Assembly (NCBI GenBank): GCA_022448245.1
Contig: JAKVCO010000034.1
Location: 1-34,251 of the forward strand
DNA from: Paracoccaceae bacterium
GTDB taxonomy: Bacteria > Pseudomonadota > Alphaproteobacteria > Rhodobacterales > Rhodobacteraceae
Direction: 5' to 3'
DNA: 34,251 nt
Shown here: piece after piece, positions 8,698 to 17,126 of the stretch
How positions within the stretch are numbered: the first letter of the stretch is position 1
How the letters are laid out: every line of letters begins with the position of its first letter
Translations under genes and position numbers: made by a program
Notes under the pieces: generated by a model
Told to the model about the DNA's origin: nothing
Seen by the model: the letters and a program-made list of their open reading frames with translations, nothing else
Databases searched by the model: none

Positions 8698-9383
8698 TGG
8701 GCCGCCTCGAGAGCTTCTGCACCATCAATGCGACCGTCGCGCAATTGAACCACGCGGGAGCACTTCTCGGCCAGGGATCGTGAATGCGTCACAAGCACGA
8801 GGGTCGCGCCGTGCCGCTCTTGCAGGCCAAAGAGTAGGTCCGTGATGGCAGCGCCATTAGTGCCGTCGAGGTTTCCGGTAGGTTCGTCCGCGAGCAGGAG
8901 TTGGGGGCGTGGCGCTGCGGCGCGGGCAAGCGCGACGCGCTGCTGCTCCCCGCCGGACATCTGGGCCGGGAAATGCCCCATCCTGTGCCCGAGGCCAACG
9001 GCTTCGAGCTCCGCCTCGGCACGTTGGAACGCGTCCTTGGCACCCGCAAGCTCCAACGGCACTGCGACGTTTTCCAGCGCCGTCATTGTGGGAATGAGGT
9101 GGAAGGACTGGAACACAACACCCATATGTGCCCGACGAAACCGTGCGAGATCGTCCTCTGACAGGTTGGTCAAATCCTGCCCCAGAGACTGAACTGACCC
9201 GCCCGTCGCCCGTTCGAGCCCGCCCATCACCATGAGGAGCGAAGACTTGCCTGATCCCGAGGGCCCGATGAGCGCCAATGTCTCCCCTTCATGGACATCC
9301 AAGGTGATGCCGTGGAGGATATCGACCATGCCAGCGTTTCCCTTGAGTGACAGCGAGACGTCGGCGAGGCTGAGAACAGGCAT
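8694..9383 (-). CDS. ABC transporter ATP-binding protein, YbbA/LolD type
   Basis: A 229-residue ATPase with every ABC motif: Walker A GPSGSGKSS near residue 40, Q-loop VFQSFHL, signature MSGGEQQRVALARA, Walker B LLLADEPTGNLD and H-loop VTHS. The pattern, with DEPTGNLD after the signature, is that of the MacB/LolD/YbbA group. It should power the FtsX-type permease encoded directly downstream with a four-base overlap. The start is ATG 9383, with AAAGGAG about seven bases upstream. The 43-bp spacer to the divergent GDSL esterase must hold both promoters, an arrangement also known for ybbA and tesA in enterobacteria. Confidence 0.92.
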   Translation of the reverse strand: MPVLSLADVSLSLKGNAGMVDILHGITLDVHEGETLALIGPSGSGKSSLLMVMGGLERATGGSVQSLGQDLTNLSEDDLARFRRAHMGVVFQSFHLIPTMTALENVAVPLELAGAKDAFQRAEAELEAVGLGHRMGHFPAQMSGGEQQRVALARAAAPRPQLLLADEPTGNLDGTNGAAITDLLFGLQERHGATLVLVTHSRSLAEKCSRVVQLRDGRIDGAEALEAAQ

Positions 9384-9426
9384 GAAGAGCTCCTTTGTTA
9401 GAGCGCGATATGGGGTGAATGTTAGA

Positions 9427-10059
9427 ATGCGCAACATCATAGCCGCCGCTTTTGTGGCCTTTGGTGCACCTTTGGCGGCTGAGCCGGTCACAATTGCTGC
9501 TTTAGGCGACAGTTTAACCCAAGGCTTCGGTCTGCCCGAGGCCCAAGGCTTTGTCCCCCAGATGGAGGCATGGCTGATCGAGGCCGGTGCCGAGGTGGAA
9601 CTGATAAACGCGGGCGTTTCCGGTGACACGACGCAAGGGGGGCTTTCCCGTGTAGGCTGGACGCTGACACCTGATGTGGATGCAATGATCGTAACGCTCG
9701 GGGGCAACGATCTTTTGCGGGGCATCGACCCCGCGCTGAGCCGGGCGAATATCGAAGGCATCTTGCAGGCCGCGTCCGAAGCGCAAGTCGCCGTTCTGCT
9801 CGTTGGGATGCAAGCGCCGGGCAATTATGGGCCCGAATACAAGGACGCCTTTGACGGGCTCTATCCCGAGCTTGCCGAACGCTACGGTGCGGTTTTCTAC
9901 GACAGCTTCTTCGCGGTGTTTGCGGATCAAGGCGATGTGCCTGCGCAGTTGGGTGAGTTCATCCAACCAGATGGCATCCACCCTTCGGCCAAGGGTGTAG
10001 AGGCGATCGTCGGGCATATGGGACCAAGTGTACTCGAGCTTATCGAGACGTTGGACTAG
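9427..10059 (+). CDS. tesA: GDSL/SGNH esterase (arylesterase, TesA-like)
   Basis: A 210-residue secreted hydrolase. The first 18 residues are a signal peptide ending around PLAAEP, so it acts in the periplasm. The four SGNH blocks are present: GDSLTQG with nucleophile S29, NAGVSGDTTQGG (block II Gly), GGNDLLRG (Asn) and DGIHPSAKG carrying the catalytic Asp and His. The family hydrolyses thioesters, aryl esters and lysophospholipids. The length matches E. coli TesA. It is divergent from the YbbA/YbbP-type genes, as in many proteobacteria, which supports the symbol. Its stop codon shares a base with the GTG start of the following SRAP gene, so the two are probably coupled. Confidence 0.88.
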   Translation: MRNIIAAAFVAFGAPLAAEPVTIAALGDSLTQGFGLPEAQGFVPQMEAWLIEAGAEVELINAGVSGDTTQGGLSRVGWTLTPDVDAMIVTLGGNDLLRGIDPALSRANIEGILQAASEAQVAVLLVGMQAPGNYGPEYKDAFDGLYPELAERYGAVFYDSFFAVFADQGDVPAQLGEFIQPDGIHPSAKGVEAIVGHMGPSVLELIETLD

Positions 10060-10667
10060 TGCCGGGGCGCTTATTTCTTGCCGCTGATGCGGCAGAGATC
10101 GCGCACTGGGCAGGGGCCGCCTGCGAAGACCAACCGCCACGCTTGAATGTCTCCCCCGGCCAAGAAGTCCTGACGCTCACGGAGAACGGGTTCAGGATGA
10201 TGCGTTGGGGCCTGATCCCTCAGGGCCGCAAGAACGCGCGGGGGCGACCGGTGATGGAAGTGCTCGTCAACGCTCGGTCAGAGACGGTATTCGACAAAAG
10301 TGCGTTTGAGGGTGTTAAACGCTGCATCTTGCCTGCGCAGGGCTGGTACGAATGGACCGGCGAAAAGCGCCGCAAGACAGCCTGGAGGATATCGCTCAAC
10401 AACGGTGGTCTCATGGGATTTGCCGCGATCTACGATGTGTGGAAGGCGCCGGGCGGTCTCGAGGTGCTTCAGGTTGCGACGGTGACGTGCGAACCCAATG
10501 CGGACGTTGTGGAGATCCACCACCGAATGGGTGTCATTCTGCAGCCTAAAGACTTCCCAGCTTGGTTCGGAGCGGACCTCCACAAGGCCGCAGCCTTGAT
10601 GCGCCCCTTGCCAGACGGCAGCCTTACCGTTGGCGTCGCCGATGGCGTTGATTGGGACGGTCCCTAG
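10059..10667 (+). CDS. SRAP-domain protein lacking catalytic Cys2
   Basis: A 202-residue member of the SOS-response-associated peptidase family (YedK/HMCES). Canonical members form a covalent thiazolidine link to abasic sites in single-stranded DNA through Cys2, exposed after Met removal. The fold motifs are here: LNVSPGQEV, MRWGLIP, NARSETV (N71), RCILPAQGWYEW (E98), TCEPN and IHHRM (H154), matching N75, E105 and H160 of YedK. The N-terminus, however, reads MPGR instead of MCGR, so the nucleophile is replaced by proline. No alternative start restores a cysteine. It either binds DNA non-covalently or does something else. It starts at GTG 10059, overlapping the esterase stop. Confidence 0.88.
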   Translation: MPGRLFLAADAAEIAHWAGAACEDQPPRLNVSPGQEVLTLTENGFRMMRWGLIPQGRKNARGRPVMEVLVNARSETVFDKSAFEGVKRCILPAQGWYEWTGEKRRKTAWRISLNNGGLMGFAAIYDVWKAPGGLEVLQVATVTCEPNADVVEIHHRMGVILQPKDFPAWFGADLHKAAALMRPLPDGSLTVGVADGVDWDGP

Positions 10668-10764
10668 TCGGGATCCGAGTGCGCTTTGACTTGGCGCTCG
10701 CTTGAAAAACCAGCGCTGTGGCGAGGGCGCCAATGGCGAGCAATGAGGTGGTCAACAGCGTCAA
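10624..10764 (-). CDS. Possible 46-residue single-span membrane peptide
   Basis: Reading from a TTG at 10764, with GGGGGAG seven bases upstream, gives a 46-residue peptide. It has one hydrophobic segment (LLTTSLLAIGALATALVFQA) and a strongly basic tail (KSKRTRIPTRDRPNQRHRRR). The composition is that of many genuine small membrane proteins. It overlaps the 3' end of the SRAP gene on the opposite strand by 44 bp and uses a rare start codon, so it may be spurious. No relative is recognised. Confidence 0.25.
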   Translation of the reverse strand: MTLLTTSLLAIGALATALVFQASAKSKRTRIPTRDRPNQRHRRRQR

Positions 10765-10893
10765 ATCAGGTCTCCCCCAATGGAACAGGGCAAAGCGCCC
10801 TTTGCACAATATTCGGCGCCAAACTCATTGATACCTGATTAAGCCTCCCGCTTGGGTCAGCCAGCGCGCGGAACTCCGCTCGCGCCCTGCAGC

Positions 10894-11409
10894 CTATTCC
10901 GACTCAATCAGCAGGAGCTCTTGATAGGTGTAAGACATCTCGATCACACCATCGTCGCCCGCCCGAAAGCGGGGGTCCTGGGGCAAGCAATTGAGGCCGC
11001 AGAGCTGGCGAACGATCATATCTTTAGTATCAACATACCAAAGTCGTCCGCCCGGCGTGGCCACAAACCCGTCTACGCCCTCGTCCTCATCAGCTTCGAT
11101 ATCACCCACAGAAGGAGACTCAGCCGGGACGTCCTGATCATAGCGCCCGTGCGTGTGGATCGAGGCCACCATCACGAGGCCGTCTTCTGGCCCGTCATAC
11201 TGGCACGAGCTCTGCTCACCCTCGGAGATCGGCGTCGCCACAAGCGTGCCGTTCGCGTCATAGGCCAGATAGCCGCAATATTCGCGATCATTGTCGAAAG
11301 AGGGGCGCTGCATCTCGCTCAGCATCTCGGTGGCGAGACGGATCTCAGCTGCTGACTGAGCATGAGCTGCGCCGCTGAGCGCTAGGAGGGCAACACCAAA
11401 CCGGATCAT
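10894..11409 (-). CDS. DUF4329 exported protein with a JAMM-like motif
   Basis: A 171-residue protein with a signal peptide (about residues 1-18, cleavage after AHA). DUF4329 domains are common in secreted or toxin-like proteins. I see E44 in REYCGYLAYD, then HTH at 85-87 and S100-x2-D103 in SPSVGD. This is the residue order of a JAMM/MPN metalloprotease site (E, HxH, S-x2-D), so a periplasmic zinc peptidase activity is conceivable but unproven. Its start overlaps the rpiB stop by four bases (ATGA) and it is the last gene of the ettA-to-DUF4329 operon. Confidence 0.75.
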   Translation of the reverse strand: MIRFGVALLALSGAAHAQSAAEIRLATEMLSEMQRPSFDNDREYCGYLAYDANGTLVATPISEGEQSSCQYDGPEDGLVMVASIHTHGRYDQDVPAESPSVGDIEADEDEGVDGFVATPGGRLWYVDTKDMIVRQLCGLNCLPQDPRFRAGDDGVIEMSYTYQELLLIESE

Positions 11410-11843
11410 GACGCGTCTTCGATCATGCCCACGCGTGTGGCGTGTCGACCGCCTTCGAATTCGGTGCTCAGAAACGCATCCACGATCTCAAGGGCCAAAC
11501 CTTCGCCCAACACCCGTGCGCCGAGGGAGAGCATGTTGGCATCATTATGTGCCCGGATCATCGCCGCCGAGAACGTGTCGGAGCACACGCCACAGCGGAC
11601 CCCTGGCACCTTGTTGGCCGCCATCATGATGCCCTGACCGGTGCCGCAGAGGACGATCCCCAAGTCAGCCTCACCCGCGGAGACCGCTTCCGCCGCCGCG
11701 CGACCATGGAGCGGGTAATGCGTGCTCTCAGCCGTCTGGGGCCCGATGTCGATCACCTCATAGCCCTGCGCGCTTACGTGATCAGCCACGGCACGGCGCA
11801 GATCGATGGCCGCATGGTCAGAGGAAAGCACAACACGGGTCAT
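11406..11843 (-). CDS. rpiB: Ribose-5-phosphate isomerase B
   Basis: A 145-residue RpiB/LacAB-type sugar-phosphate isomerase that interconverts ribose 5-phosphate and ribulose 5-phosphate in the pentose phosphate pathway. Key positions agree with E. coli RpiB: SSDHAA (D9, H10), C66 in CGTGQG as catalytic base, AANKVPGVRCGVC, and H99-N100 in AHNDANMLSLGARV. The start is ATG 11843, with GAAGGA upstream. The start overlaps the stop of the YqhA-like gene by four bases and the stop overlaps the DUF4329 start, so translation is coupled along the operon. Confidence 0.95.
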   Translation of the reverse strand: MTRVVLSSDHAAIDLRRAVADHVSAQGYEVIDIGPQTAESTHYPLHGRAAAEAVSAGEADLGIVLCGTGQGIMMAANKVPGVRCGVCSDTFSAAMIRAHNDANMLSLGARVLGEGLALEIVDAFLSTEFEGGRHATRVGMIEDAS

Positions 11844-12343
11844 TTCGGGTCCTTCTCGGTGGGCTTGGACTTCGGCTTCGTGTTCAGAAACCACGTGAGC
11901 GTCCCGATAACAGCTGCGGTCCCGATGCCAAGCCCCATCAGGTCCGTTTGCCCATCCCAAGCGACGAGATGGCCCAGAAAGATGACGCCCATGACGACGA
12001 TCACAACCGCGATGAGCTTGGTCTTGAGATCGTCGAGCGTGTTGATCTCCAACCACTCGGGCAGGGTGATGTTCGTGTTGATAAAGAGCCGGTAGAGCCC
12101 CACCGCGATGATCAGAAAGACCGTGGCCATTAGGAAGAGATCGATGATCTCGATGAACTCGATGGCCATCGACTTCGCCCCCTTCCGCGTCACCTCTCCC
12201 GACTGGATGGTGGTGACGATAAGCTGCAGCGCTTCAAGGAAGCCGTAGACAAGCAGAGTAACCGCGGCCGCCATAGAGCCGAGCACAGCGATGATGATCA
12301 TGTAGCGACTAGCGCCGAGGAGGTTTCTGAGCATGCTAGTCAT
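11840..12343 (-). CDS. YqhA-family (UPF0114) inner membrane protein
   Basis: A 167-residue protein with four hydrophobic spans (about 14-38, 69-89, 108-127 and 133-152) and the YqhA-family hallmark ASRY near the N-terminus, followed by GSMAAAV. The family has no established biochemical function. The C-terminus is a short basic tail (KPKSKPTEKDPK). The start is ATG 12343, directly behind GGAGAAT. It lies 6 bp after the stop of the PIN-domain gene and overlaps rpiB. Confidence 0.85.
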   Translation of the reverse strand: MTSMLRNLLGASRYMIIIAVLGSMAAAVTLLVYGFLEALQLIVTTIQSGEVTRKGAKSMAIEFIEIIDLFLMATVFLIIAVGLYRLFINTNITLPEWLEINTLDDLKTKLIAVVIVVMGVIFLGHLVAWDGQTDLMGLGIGTAAVIGTLTWFLNTKPKSKPTEKDPK

Positions 12344-12349
12344 ATTCTC

Positions 12350-13333
12350 CTAGAACGGGATAAAGAACTCATCTTGGTCCACTCCGAGCGCGGTCGCAAT
12401 TATGGTCTCATCTTCGGTAGGAACCCAATAGGCTTGTGGTTGCAGCCGGGTGAAAAACTGTTCCACGTCCCTGTCTTTCGCGATAGCCCGCACTTGCTTG
12501 TTGGCGACCAGGGCCGCAAAAAGGCGGACAACTTGCCCATTAGTGAAGCTCTCGAATTGATCGAGTTTAGCAATGGCTGCATGGGTAGATGTGAAACTTG
12601 GAGAATCCGCGAGTTGTTCAATCAACTCATTTTTCTGAGCATGCTCGCTCAACTTAATATCAGGGAACCTTGCTTCGAAGAAGTCCGAGATTGAGCGGAA
12701 AAGACGTACATTTCTACCGTTTTCACCTTTCTCACTTAGCCATTCCTTTTGCAGGAATGGTGAGAACGTATGTTCATCCAGCTTAGAGGCGAAATCAGCG
12801 TCCCGAGAAACAACGTCTATGGAGTAGCGGACCTCTTCCAGAATGACTTCCCAGTGAATCGCATCTCCAATGGAACCACTTTTGCCCGGCGGGTTACCGA
12901 GATCACAGCGTAACTTTGCTTTCCTAATGATGTCGCTCGTGACTTCTATGCAATCTCCCGAAGATAGCAGTTCCTCGACAAGATAGTCAGCTGGAAGGGT
13001 CCCGCCCTTAGCCATTTTCTCAAAGTCGTTGGCAAGTTCGCGAAAAGACTGATTGGACTTCTTCAGCGCTTTTTGAATTTCTTCGACCTGCGGGTTGCCT
13101 TCCAAAGCGCGGGGTGCACGGAAGTCAAGTCTGCCCTTTTTGAAATCCCTAAGTGTCTCAAACAGCACCTTTTCTCTATTTCTACGGACCTCGCTCTGTA
13201 GGTGCGTATTGGTTAGGATTTTCAGCTCTTTGTCCTCGACCAGGGCAACTAGTTTTCTGATTTGCCCAAGATCGTCTTCTCCAAATCGGAAGAACTCAAG
13301 AATGATGTTGGCATCAAGAAAGACGGTCCGCAC
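12350..13333 (-). CDS. PIN-domain (DUF4935-like) putative ribonuclease
   Basis: A 327-residue protein. The first 190 residues look like a PIN nuclease. Acidic residues at the expected places are D7 in FLDANIILEF, E48 in LQSEVRRN, D157 in GDAIHW and D178/D180 in SRDADF, which would hold divalent metal for RNA cleavage. The C-terminal 140 residues have no family I recognise. There is no adjacent antitoxin-sized gene, so it is not a standard VapBC pair; larger PIN proteins of this kind occur alone in accessory DNA. Its codons are clearly richer in A/T than those of ettA and rpiB around it, which suggests later insertion. It starts at GTG 13333, one base after the ettA stop, with GAGGTAAG upstream. 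Confidence 0.75.
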   Translation of the reverse strand: MRTVFLDANIILEFFRFGEDDLGQIRKLVALVEDKELKILTNTHLQSEVRRNREKVLFETLRDFKKGRLDFRAPRALEGNPQVEEIQKALKKSNQSFRELANDFEKMAKGGTLPADYLVEELLSSGDCIEVTSDIIRKAKLRCDLGNPPGKSGSIGDAIHWEVILEEVRYSIDVVSRDADFASKLDEHTFSPFLQKEWLSEKGENGRNVRLFRSISDFFEARFPDIKLSEHAQKNELIEQLADSPSFTSTHAAIAKLDQFESFTNGQVVRLFAALVANKQVRAIAKDRDVEQFFTRLQPQAYWVPTEDETIIATALGVDQDEFFIPF

Positions 13334-13334
13334 C

Positions 13335-14990
13335 TTACCTCACAAACTTCTTGTGCTTGATCCGTTTGGGCTCGAGGGCGTCGGCGCCTAGGCGTCTCTT
13401 TTTATCTTCTTCGTAGTCTTCGAAGTTGCCTTCGAACCACTCCACGTGGGCTTCGCCTTCGAAGGCCAAAATATGCGTGCAAATCCGGTCGAGGAAGAAG
13501 CGGTCGTGGGAGATCACCACGGCGCAGCCGGCGAAGTCGACGAGGGCGTCTTCCAGCGCGCGGAGGGTTTCGACGTCGAGGTCGTTGGTGGGCTCGTCGA
13601 GGAGGAGCACGTTGCCACCCGAACGCAGGAGTTTGGCCATGTGCACGCGGTTGCGTTCACCGCCTGAGAGCATGCCCACTTTCTTCTGCTGATCGCCGCC
13701 TTTGAAGTTGAAGGCGGAGCAATAGGCGCGGGAGTTCATCTCCGCGTCGCCCAGTTGGATCACGTCGAGGCCGTCTCCGATCTCCTCCCAGACGGTCTTG
13801 TTGCCGTCGAGCGCGTCGCGGGACTGGTCGACATAGGCCAGCTCTACCGTGTCGCCGTAGGTCACGGAGCCTGCATCGGGCTCTTCCTGTCCAGTGAGCA
13901 TTTTGAAGAGGGTCGATTTACCCGCGCCGTTCGGGCCGATGACGCCCACGATGCCGCCGGGGGGCAGGGCGAAGGTGAGGTCTTCGACGAGGAGCTTGTC
14001 GCCCATGGCTTTCTTGAGCCCGTCGACCTCGATCACCTTGCCGCCCAGACGCGGGCCATTCGGGATGATGATCTGCGCGCGCGAGAGCTTCTCCCGCTCT
14101 GACTGGTTGGCGAGTTCGTTGTAGCGGTCGATCCGGGCCTTGGATTTCGCCTGACGGGCTTTCTGGCCCTGACGCATCCACTCAAGCTCGCGCTCGAGCG
14201 TCTTTTGTTTGGAACGGTCTTCCTTGGCTTCCTGCTCGAGGCGCTTGGCCTTTTGCTCGAGCCAGCTGGAGTAGTTGCCCTCATAGGGGATGCCGCGGCC
14301 GCGATCGAGCTCGAGGATCCAGCCGGTGATGTCGTCGAGGAAGTAGCGGTCGTGGGTGACGACGAGGATCGTGCCTTTGTAGTCGATGAGGTGCTGCTGG
14401 AGCCAGGCGATCGTCTCGGCGTCGAGGTGGTTCGTCGGTTCGTCGAGGAGGAGCATCTCCGGCGCTTCCAGGAGCAGTTTGCAGAGCGCCACGCGGCGGG
14501 CCTCACCACCCGAGAGGTTTTCGACGGCCCAGTCATCTGGCGGGCAGCGGAGCGCCTCCATCGAGACGTCGATCTGGGCGTCGAGGTCCCAGAGGTTGGC
14601 GGCGTCGATTTCGTCCTGGAGTTTGGCCATCTCGTCAGCCGTCTCGTCGGAATAGTTCATGGCGAGCTCGTTGTAGCGATCGAGGATCGCCTTCTTGGCG
14701 GCCACGCCTTCCATCACGTTCTCACGCACGGTCTTGGTTGGGTCGAGCTGCGGCTCCTGCGGGAGGTAGCCCACACGCGCGCCCTCGGCGGCCCAGGCCT
14801 CACCGGAGAAATCCTTGTCGAGGCCAGCCATGATCTTCAGAAGCGTCGACTTACCGGCGCCGTTCACGCCGACCACACCGATCTTCACGCCGGGCAAGAA
14901 GCTTAGGCGGATGTTCTCAAAGGTCTTCTTCCCGCCGGGATAGGTCTTCGACACACCATCCATGTGGTAGACGTATTGATAGGCTGCCAT
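13335..14990 (-). CDS. ettA: Energy-dependent translational throttle protein EttA (ABC-F ATPase)
   Basis: A 551-residue ABC-F protein, close to the 555 of E. coli EttA. It has two ABC ATPase domains (Walker [10 protein letters not shown] and GPNGAGKST; signatures [13 protein letters not shown] and [13 protein letters not shown]; Walker [12 protein letters not shown] and [11 protein letters not shown]). A charged helical linker ([17 protein letters not shown]) joins them and forms the tRNA-contacting PtIM region. ABC-F proteins bind the ribosomal E site and gate early elongation according to ATP/ADP state. There are no transmembrane segments. The start is ATG 14990, with AGGAGAAG upstream; a longer open frame to 15050 adds nothing conserved. 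It is the first gene of a minus-strand operon. Confidence 0.96.
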   Translation of the reverse strand: MAAYQYVYHMDGVSKTYPGGKKTFENIRLSFLPGVKIGVVGVNGAGKSTLLKIMAGLDKDFSGEAWAAEGARVGYLPQEPQLDPTKTVRENVMEGVAAKKAILDRYNELAMNYSDETADEMAKLQDEIDAANLWDLDAQIDVSMEALRCPPDDWAVENLSGGEARRVALCKLLLEAPEMLLLDEPTNHLDAETIAWLQQHLIDYKGTILVVTHDRYFLDDITGWILELDRGRGIPYEGNYSSWLEQKAKRLEQEAKEDRSKQKTLERELEWMRQGQKARQAKSKARIDRYNELANQSEREKLSRAQIIIPNGPRLGGKVIEVDGLKKAMGDKLLVEDLTFALPPGGIVGVIGPNGAGKSTLFKMLTGQEEPDAGSVTYGDTVELAYVDQSRDALDGNKTVWEEIGDGLDVIQLGDAEMNSRAYCSAFNFKGGDQQKKVGMLSGGERNRVHMAKLLRSGGNVLLLDEPTNDLDVETLRALEDALVDFAGCAVVISHDRFFLDRICTHILAFEGEAHVEWFEGNFEDYEEDKKRRLGADALEPKRIKHKKFVR

Positions 14991-15051
14991 GGTTCTTCTC
15001 CTGCCGGTCGGGTGTTGGCCCGATCTAGCCAGAAGGGCCGCGAGAGGCAAT

Positions 15052-15070
15052 GCGCCAAGGCTCTTGGCGC
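15052..15070. repeat. Inverted repeat (8-bp arms, 3-nt loop) upstream of ettA
   Basis: GCGCCAAG and CTTGGCGC flank GCT and would form a tight hairpin or a dyad operator. It lies about 60 bp upstream of the ettA start on the minus strand and about 65 bp upstream of the MOSC gene on the plus strand. There is no T-run, so a terminator is unlikely. Confidence 0.4.
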
Positions 15071-15133
15071 CAGTTTCGTTCAGGGCCCCAGCGCGTGGTG
15101 GACGGTGGTGCGCAGGCTTTCTAGCTTTGGGCC

Positions 15134-15598
15134 ATGAATGAGATGACGGACATGATGGCGCGGAATGCGCGTGATGGGCGGGTGGAATGGATCGGCATCC
15201 GGCCTGCGCGTCGCGAGCCGATGCGGGAGCTCTCGTCCGTTCTAATCGACGAGGCCGGTCTGAAGGGAGACCGCAGCCGTTGGGGCAAGCGCGCCGTAAC
15301 CTTGATTCAGGCGGAGCATCTGCCGGTTGTTGCTGTAATGGTCGGACATGAGGTGGTGCCGGAGATATTGAGGCGTAACCTTTTGAACTAAGGCGTGAAT
15401 ATCTTCGCGCTCAAGGGTCGTGAGTTTCAGTTGGGCGGTGCCCTTCGGCGCGTGACAGGGCTTTGTCATCCGTGCTCGCGGATGGAAGAGGTGCTGGGGC
15501 ATGGGGGATATTCGGCGATGCGGAGGCATGGGGGCATCTGCGCTGAAGTGCTTGAGCCGGGCACCGTTGCGCTTGGCGACGCACTGGTACCTGCTTGA
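15134..15598 (+). pseudogene. MOSC-domain gene interrupted by an in-frame TAA
   Basis: The reading frame from ATG 15134 encodes a MOSC protein: [14 protein letters not shown], then GLKGDR, then [10 protein letters not shown]. It meets TAA at 15389-15391 and continues in the same frame as [24 protein letters not shown] (the conserved Cys of MOSC domains) and [12 protein letters not shown], ending at TGA 15598. MOSC relatives normally read RRNLVVSGIN at this point, so one residue, usually Ser, has become a stop (TCA to TAA needs a single change). Each half alone lacks part of the domain. MOSC proteins handle sulfur on molybdenum cofactor or act as N-hydroxylated-base reductases. The full length would be about 154 residues, typical for the family. 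Confidence 0.85.
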
Positions 15599-15638
15599 GT
15601 TCTTGTGTCAGCCTGAACGCCCTGATTAGGTGCCGCCG

Positions 15639-16238
15639 ATGACGAAGCGACCCACAGCACGCGCCGGGCAATGCATCGGCCTTTTGGGCGGGTCTTTCGA
15701 TCCGGCCCACGCGGGGCATGTGCATATCACGAAGCAGGCGATGCGGCGGTTTGGTCTCGATGCTGTGTGGTGGCTGGTGACGCCCGGCAATCCGTTGAAG
15801 GCGCGAGGGCCAGCGGCGCTCGACCTGCGCCTCGAAGAAGCGCGGCGGGTTATCGATCATCCGCGCGTGACGGTCACCGGGATCGAGGAGGAGCTCGGCA
15901 CGCGCTACACGGCGGAAACGTTGGGCGCGCTCTTGCGGATGTATCCGGGCGTGCAGTTCACTTGGTTGATGGGGGCGGACAACCTTGCCCAGTTTCATCA
16001 CTGGCAGGATTGGCGGGCCATTCTGGACGCGGTGCGCGTTGGCGTCATCGCGCGACCGGGGGAGAGAACGGGCGCGCGGGTTTCACCTGCGGCGCGGCTC
16101 TATCGGGGGGCGAGGTTGCCAGGGCGGTATTCGCGGTTGCTCGCGCGGTCTGAGGCGCCAGCATGGTGCTTCATCAACGTTCCGATGACGGATGCGTCCT
16201 CAACGGCGATCCGCGCGCGTGGTGGTTGGAAGAGCTAG
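15639..16238 (+). CDS. nadD: Nicotinate-nucleotide adenylyltransferase
   Basis: A 199-residue NadD that adenylates nicotinate mononucleotide to deamido-NAD in NAD biosynthesis. The nucleotidyltransferase motif [11 protein letters not shown] (17-27, containing HxGH) binds ATP, and SSTAIRARG near the C-terminus is the ISSTxIR motif. [17 protein letters not shown] is also family-typical. In many alphaproteobacteria nadD precedes rsfS; here a divergently placed EamA transporter follows instead and overlaps the 3' end by 39 bp. The start is ATG 15639; a GTG at 15630 in frame is possible. Confidence 0.94.
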   Translation: MTKRPTARAGQCIGLLGGSFDPAHAGHVHITKQAMRRFGLDAVWWLVTPGNPLKARGPAALDLRLEEARRVIDHPRVTVTGIEEELGTRYTAETLGALLRMYPGVQFTWLMGADNLAQFHHWQDWRAILDAVRVGVIARPGERTGARVSPAARLYRGARLPGRYSRLLARSEAPAWCFINVPMTDASSTAIRARGGWKS

Positions 16239-17045
16239 GCTCGCAAAGCCAGACGCAATCAGAAGACCCATCCCTGCAAGGGCCAGCATGTCAGGAAGCG
16301 TGCCGAACACGGCCCAACCGAGAACAGCAGCGGCCACGATTTGGAAATAGACGAACGGCGCAAGGCGCGTGGATTGCGCAAGGCCAAACGCCACGATCAG
16401 GAGCAGGTTGCCGCCCATGGAGGCGAAGGCGGAGCTGGCAATCATCGTCGCTGTCCAGCCGTCGATCTCTGGCACGTAAGCGAGGCCGAAGGGCGCGGTG
16501 AGCATCGCTGCGATTGCCAGCTGTGAGAAGAGCAGCGTGAGAGGGGGCGCCACATCCACCAGCCATTTCGAGGCGGTCAGGAAGGAGCCATAGAACACCC
16601 CGGCCAAGACAGCGAATAATAGCCCCACGCGCATCCCTGGCCCCGGTTGTACAACCATCAGTACGCCAATGAACCCGAGGATCAAAAGGATGCTACGCGG
16701 CCAGGTTGCCTCTTCCCCCAGTAGCCAAGCCGAAAGCACATAGGCGACGATGGGGCCGATGAAGAACGCGCCGAAAACGTTCGCCAGCGGCTCCGTAGAA
16801 AGCGCGGTCAGGATCGAGGAGATCCCGCCCGCGATGAGCGCCGCACGAAGCCAAAGGCGCCAATCGCGCAGGGCCCGCCACGCCCCACGGGGCAAAAATG
16901 GGATCAACGCAAGGGCGGCAATCGCAAAACGCGTGAAGGCGACAAATATCGGCGCGACACCCTGAGATGTCAGAGACTTACCGAACGTGTCCCCGAGCGG
17001 GATCAGCGCCATCCCGACGATCATGATGAGAACTGCGCGTGCCAT
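16200..17045 (-). CDS. DMT-superfamily (EamA) transporter
   Basis: A 281-residue membrane protein with about ten hydrophobic segments arranged as two EamA repeats, the layout of drug/metabolite transporters. Landmarks are LGDTFGKSL in the first helix pair, LGEEATWPR after the first repeat, and [12 protein letters not shown] in the middle. The substrate is unknown; EamA proteins export amino acids, nucleobases or other small metabolites. The start is ATG 17045. The 3' end overlaps nadD on the opposite strand. Confidence 0.88.
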   Translation of the reverse strand: MARAVLIMIVGMALIPLGDTFGKSLTSQGVAPIFVAFTRFAIAALALIPFLPRGAWRALRDWRLWLRAALIAGGISSILTALSTEPLANVFGAFFIGPIVAYVLSAWLLGEEATWPRSILLILGFIGVLMVVQPGPGMRVGLLFAVLAGVFYGSFLTASKWLVDVAPPLTLLFSQLAIAAMLTAPFGLAYVPEIDGWTATMIASSAFASMGGNLLLIVAFGLAQSTRLAPFVYFQIVAAAVLGWAVFGTLPDMLALAGMGLLIASGFASLALPTTTRADRR

Positions 17046-17126
17046 GCCGTCGCGCTAGCAGGTTCGGCGGTGTCACACCACGTCGATTTTATTTGTCACT
17101 GGAAAGCCGTTTGTTACGGTCCGCCA

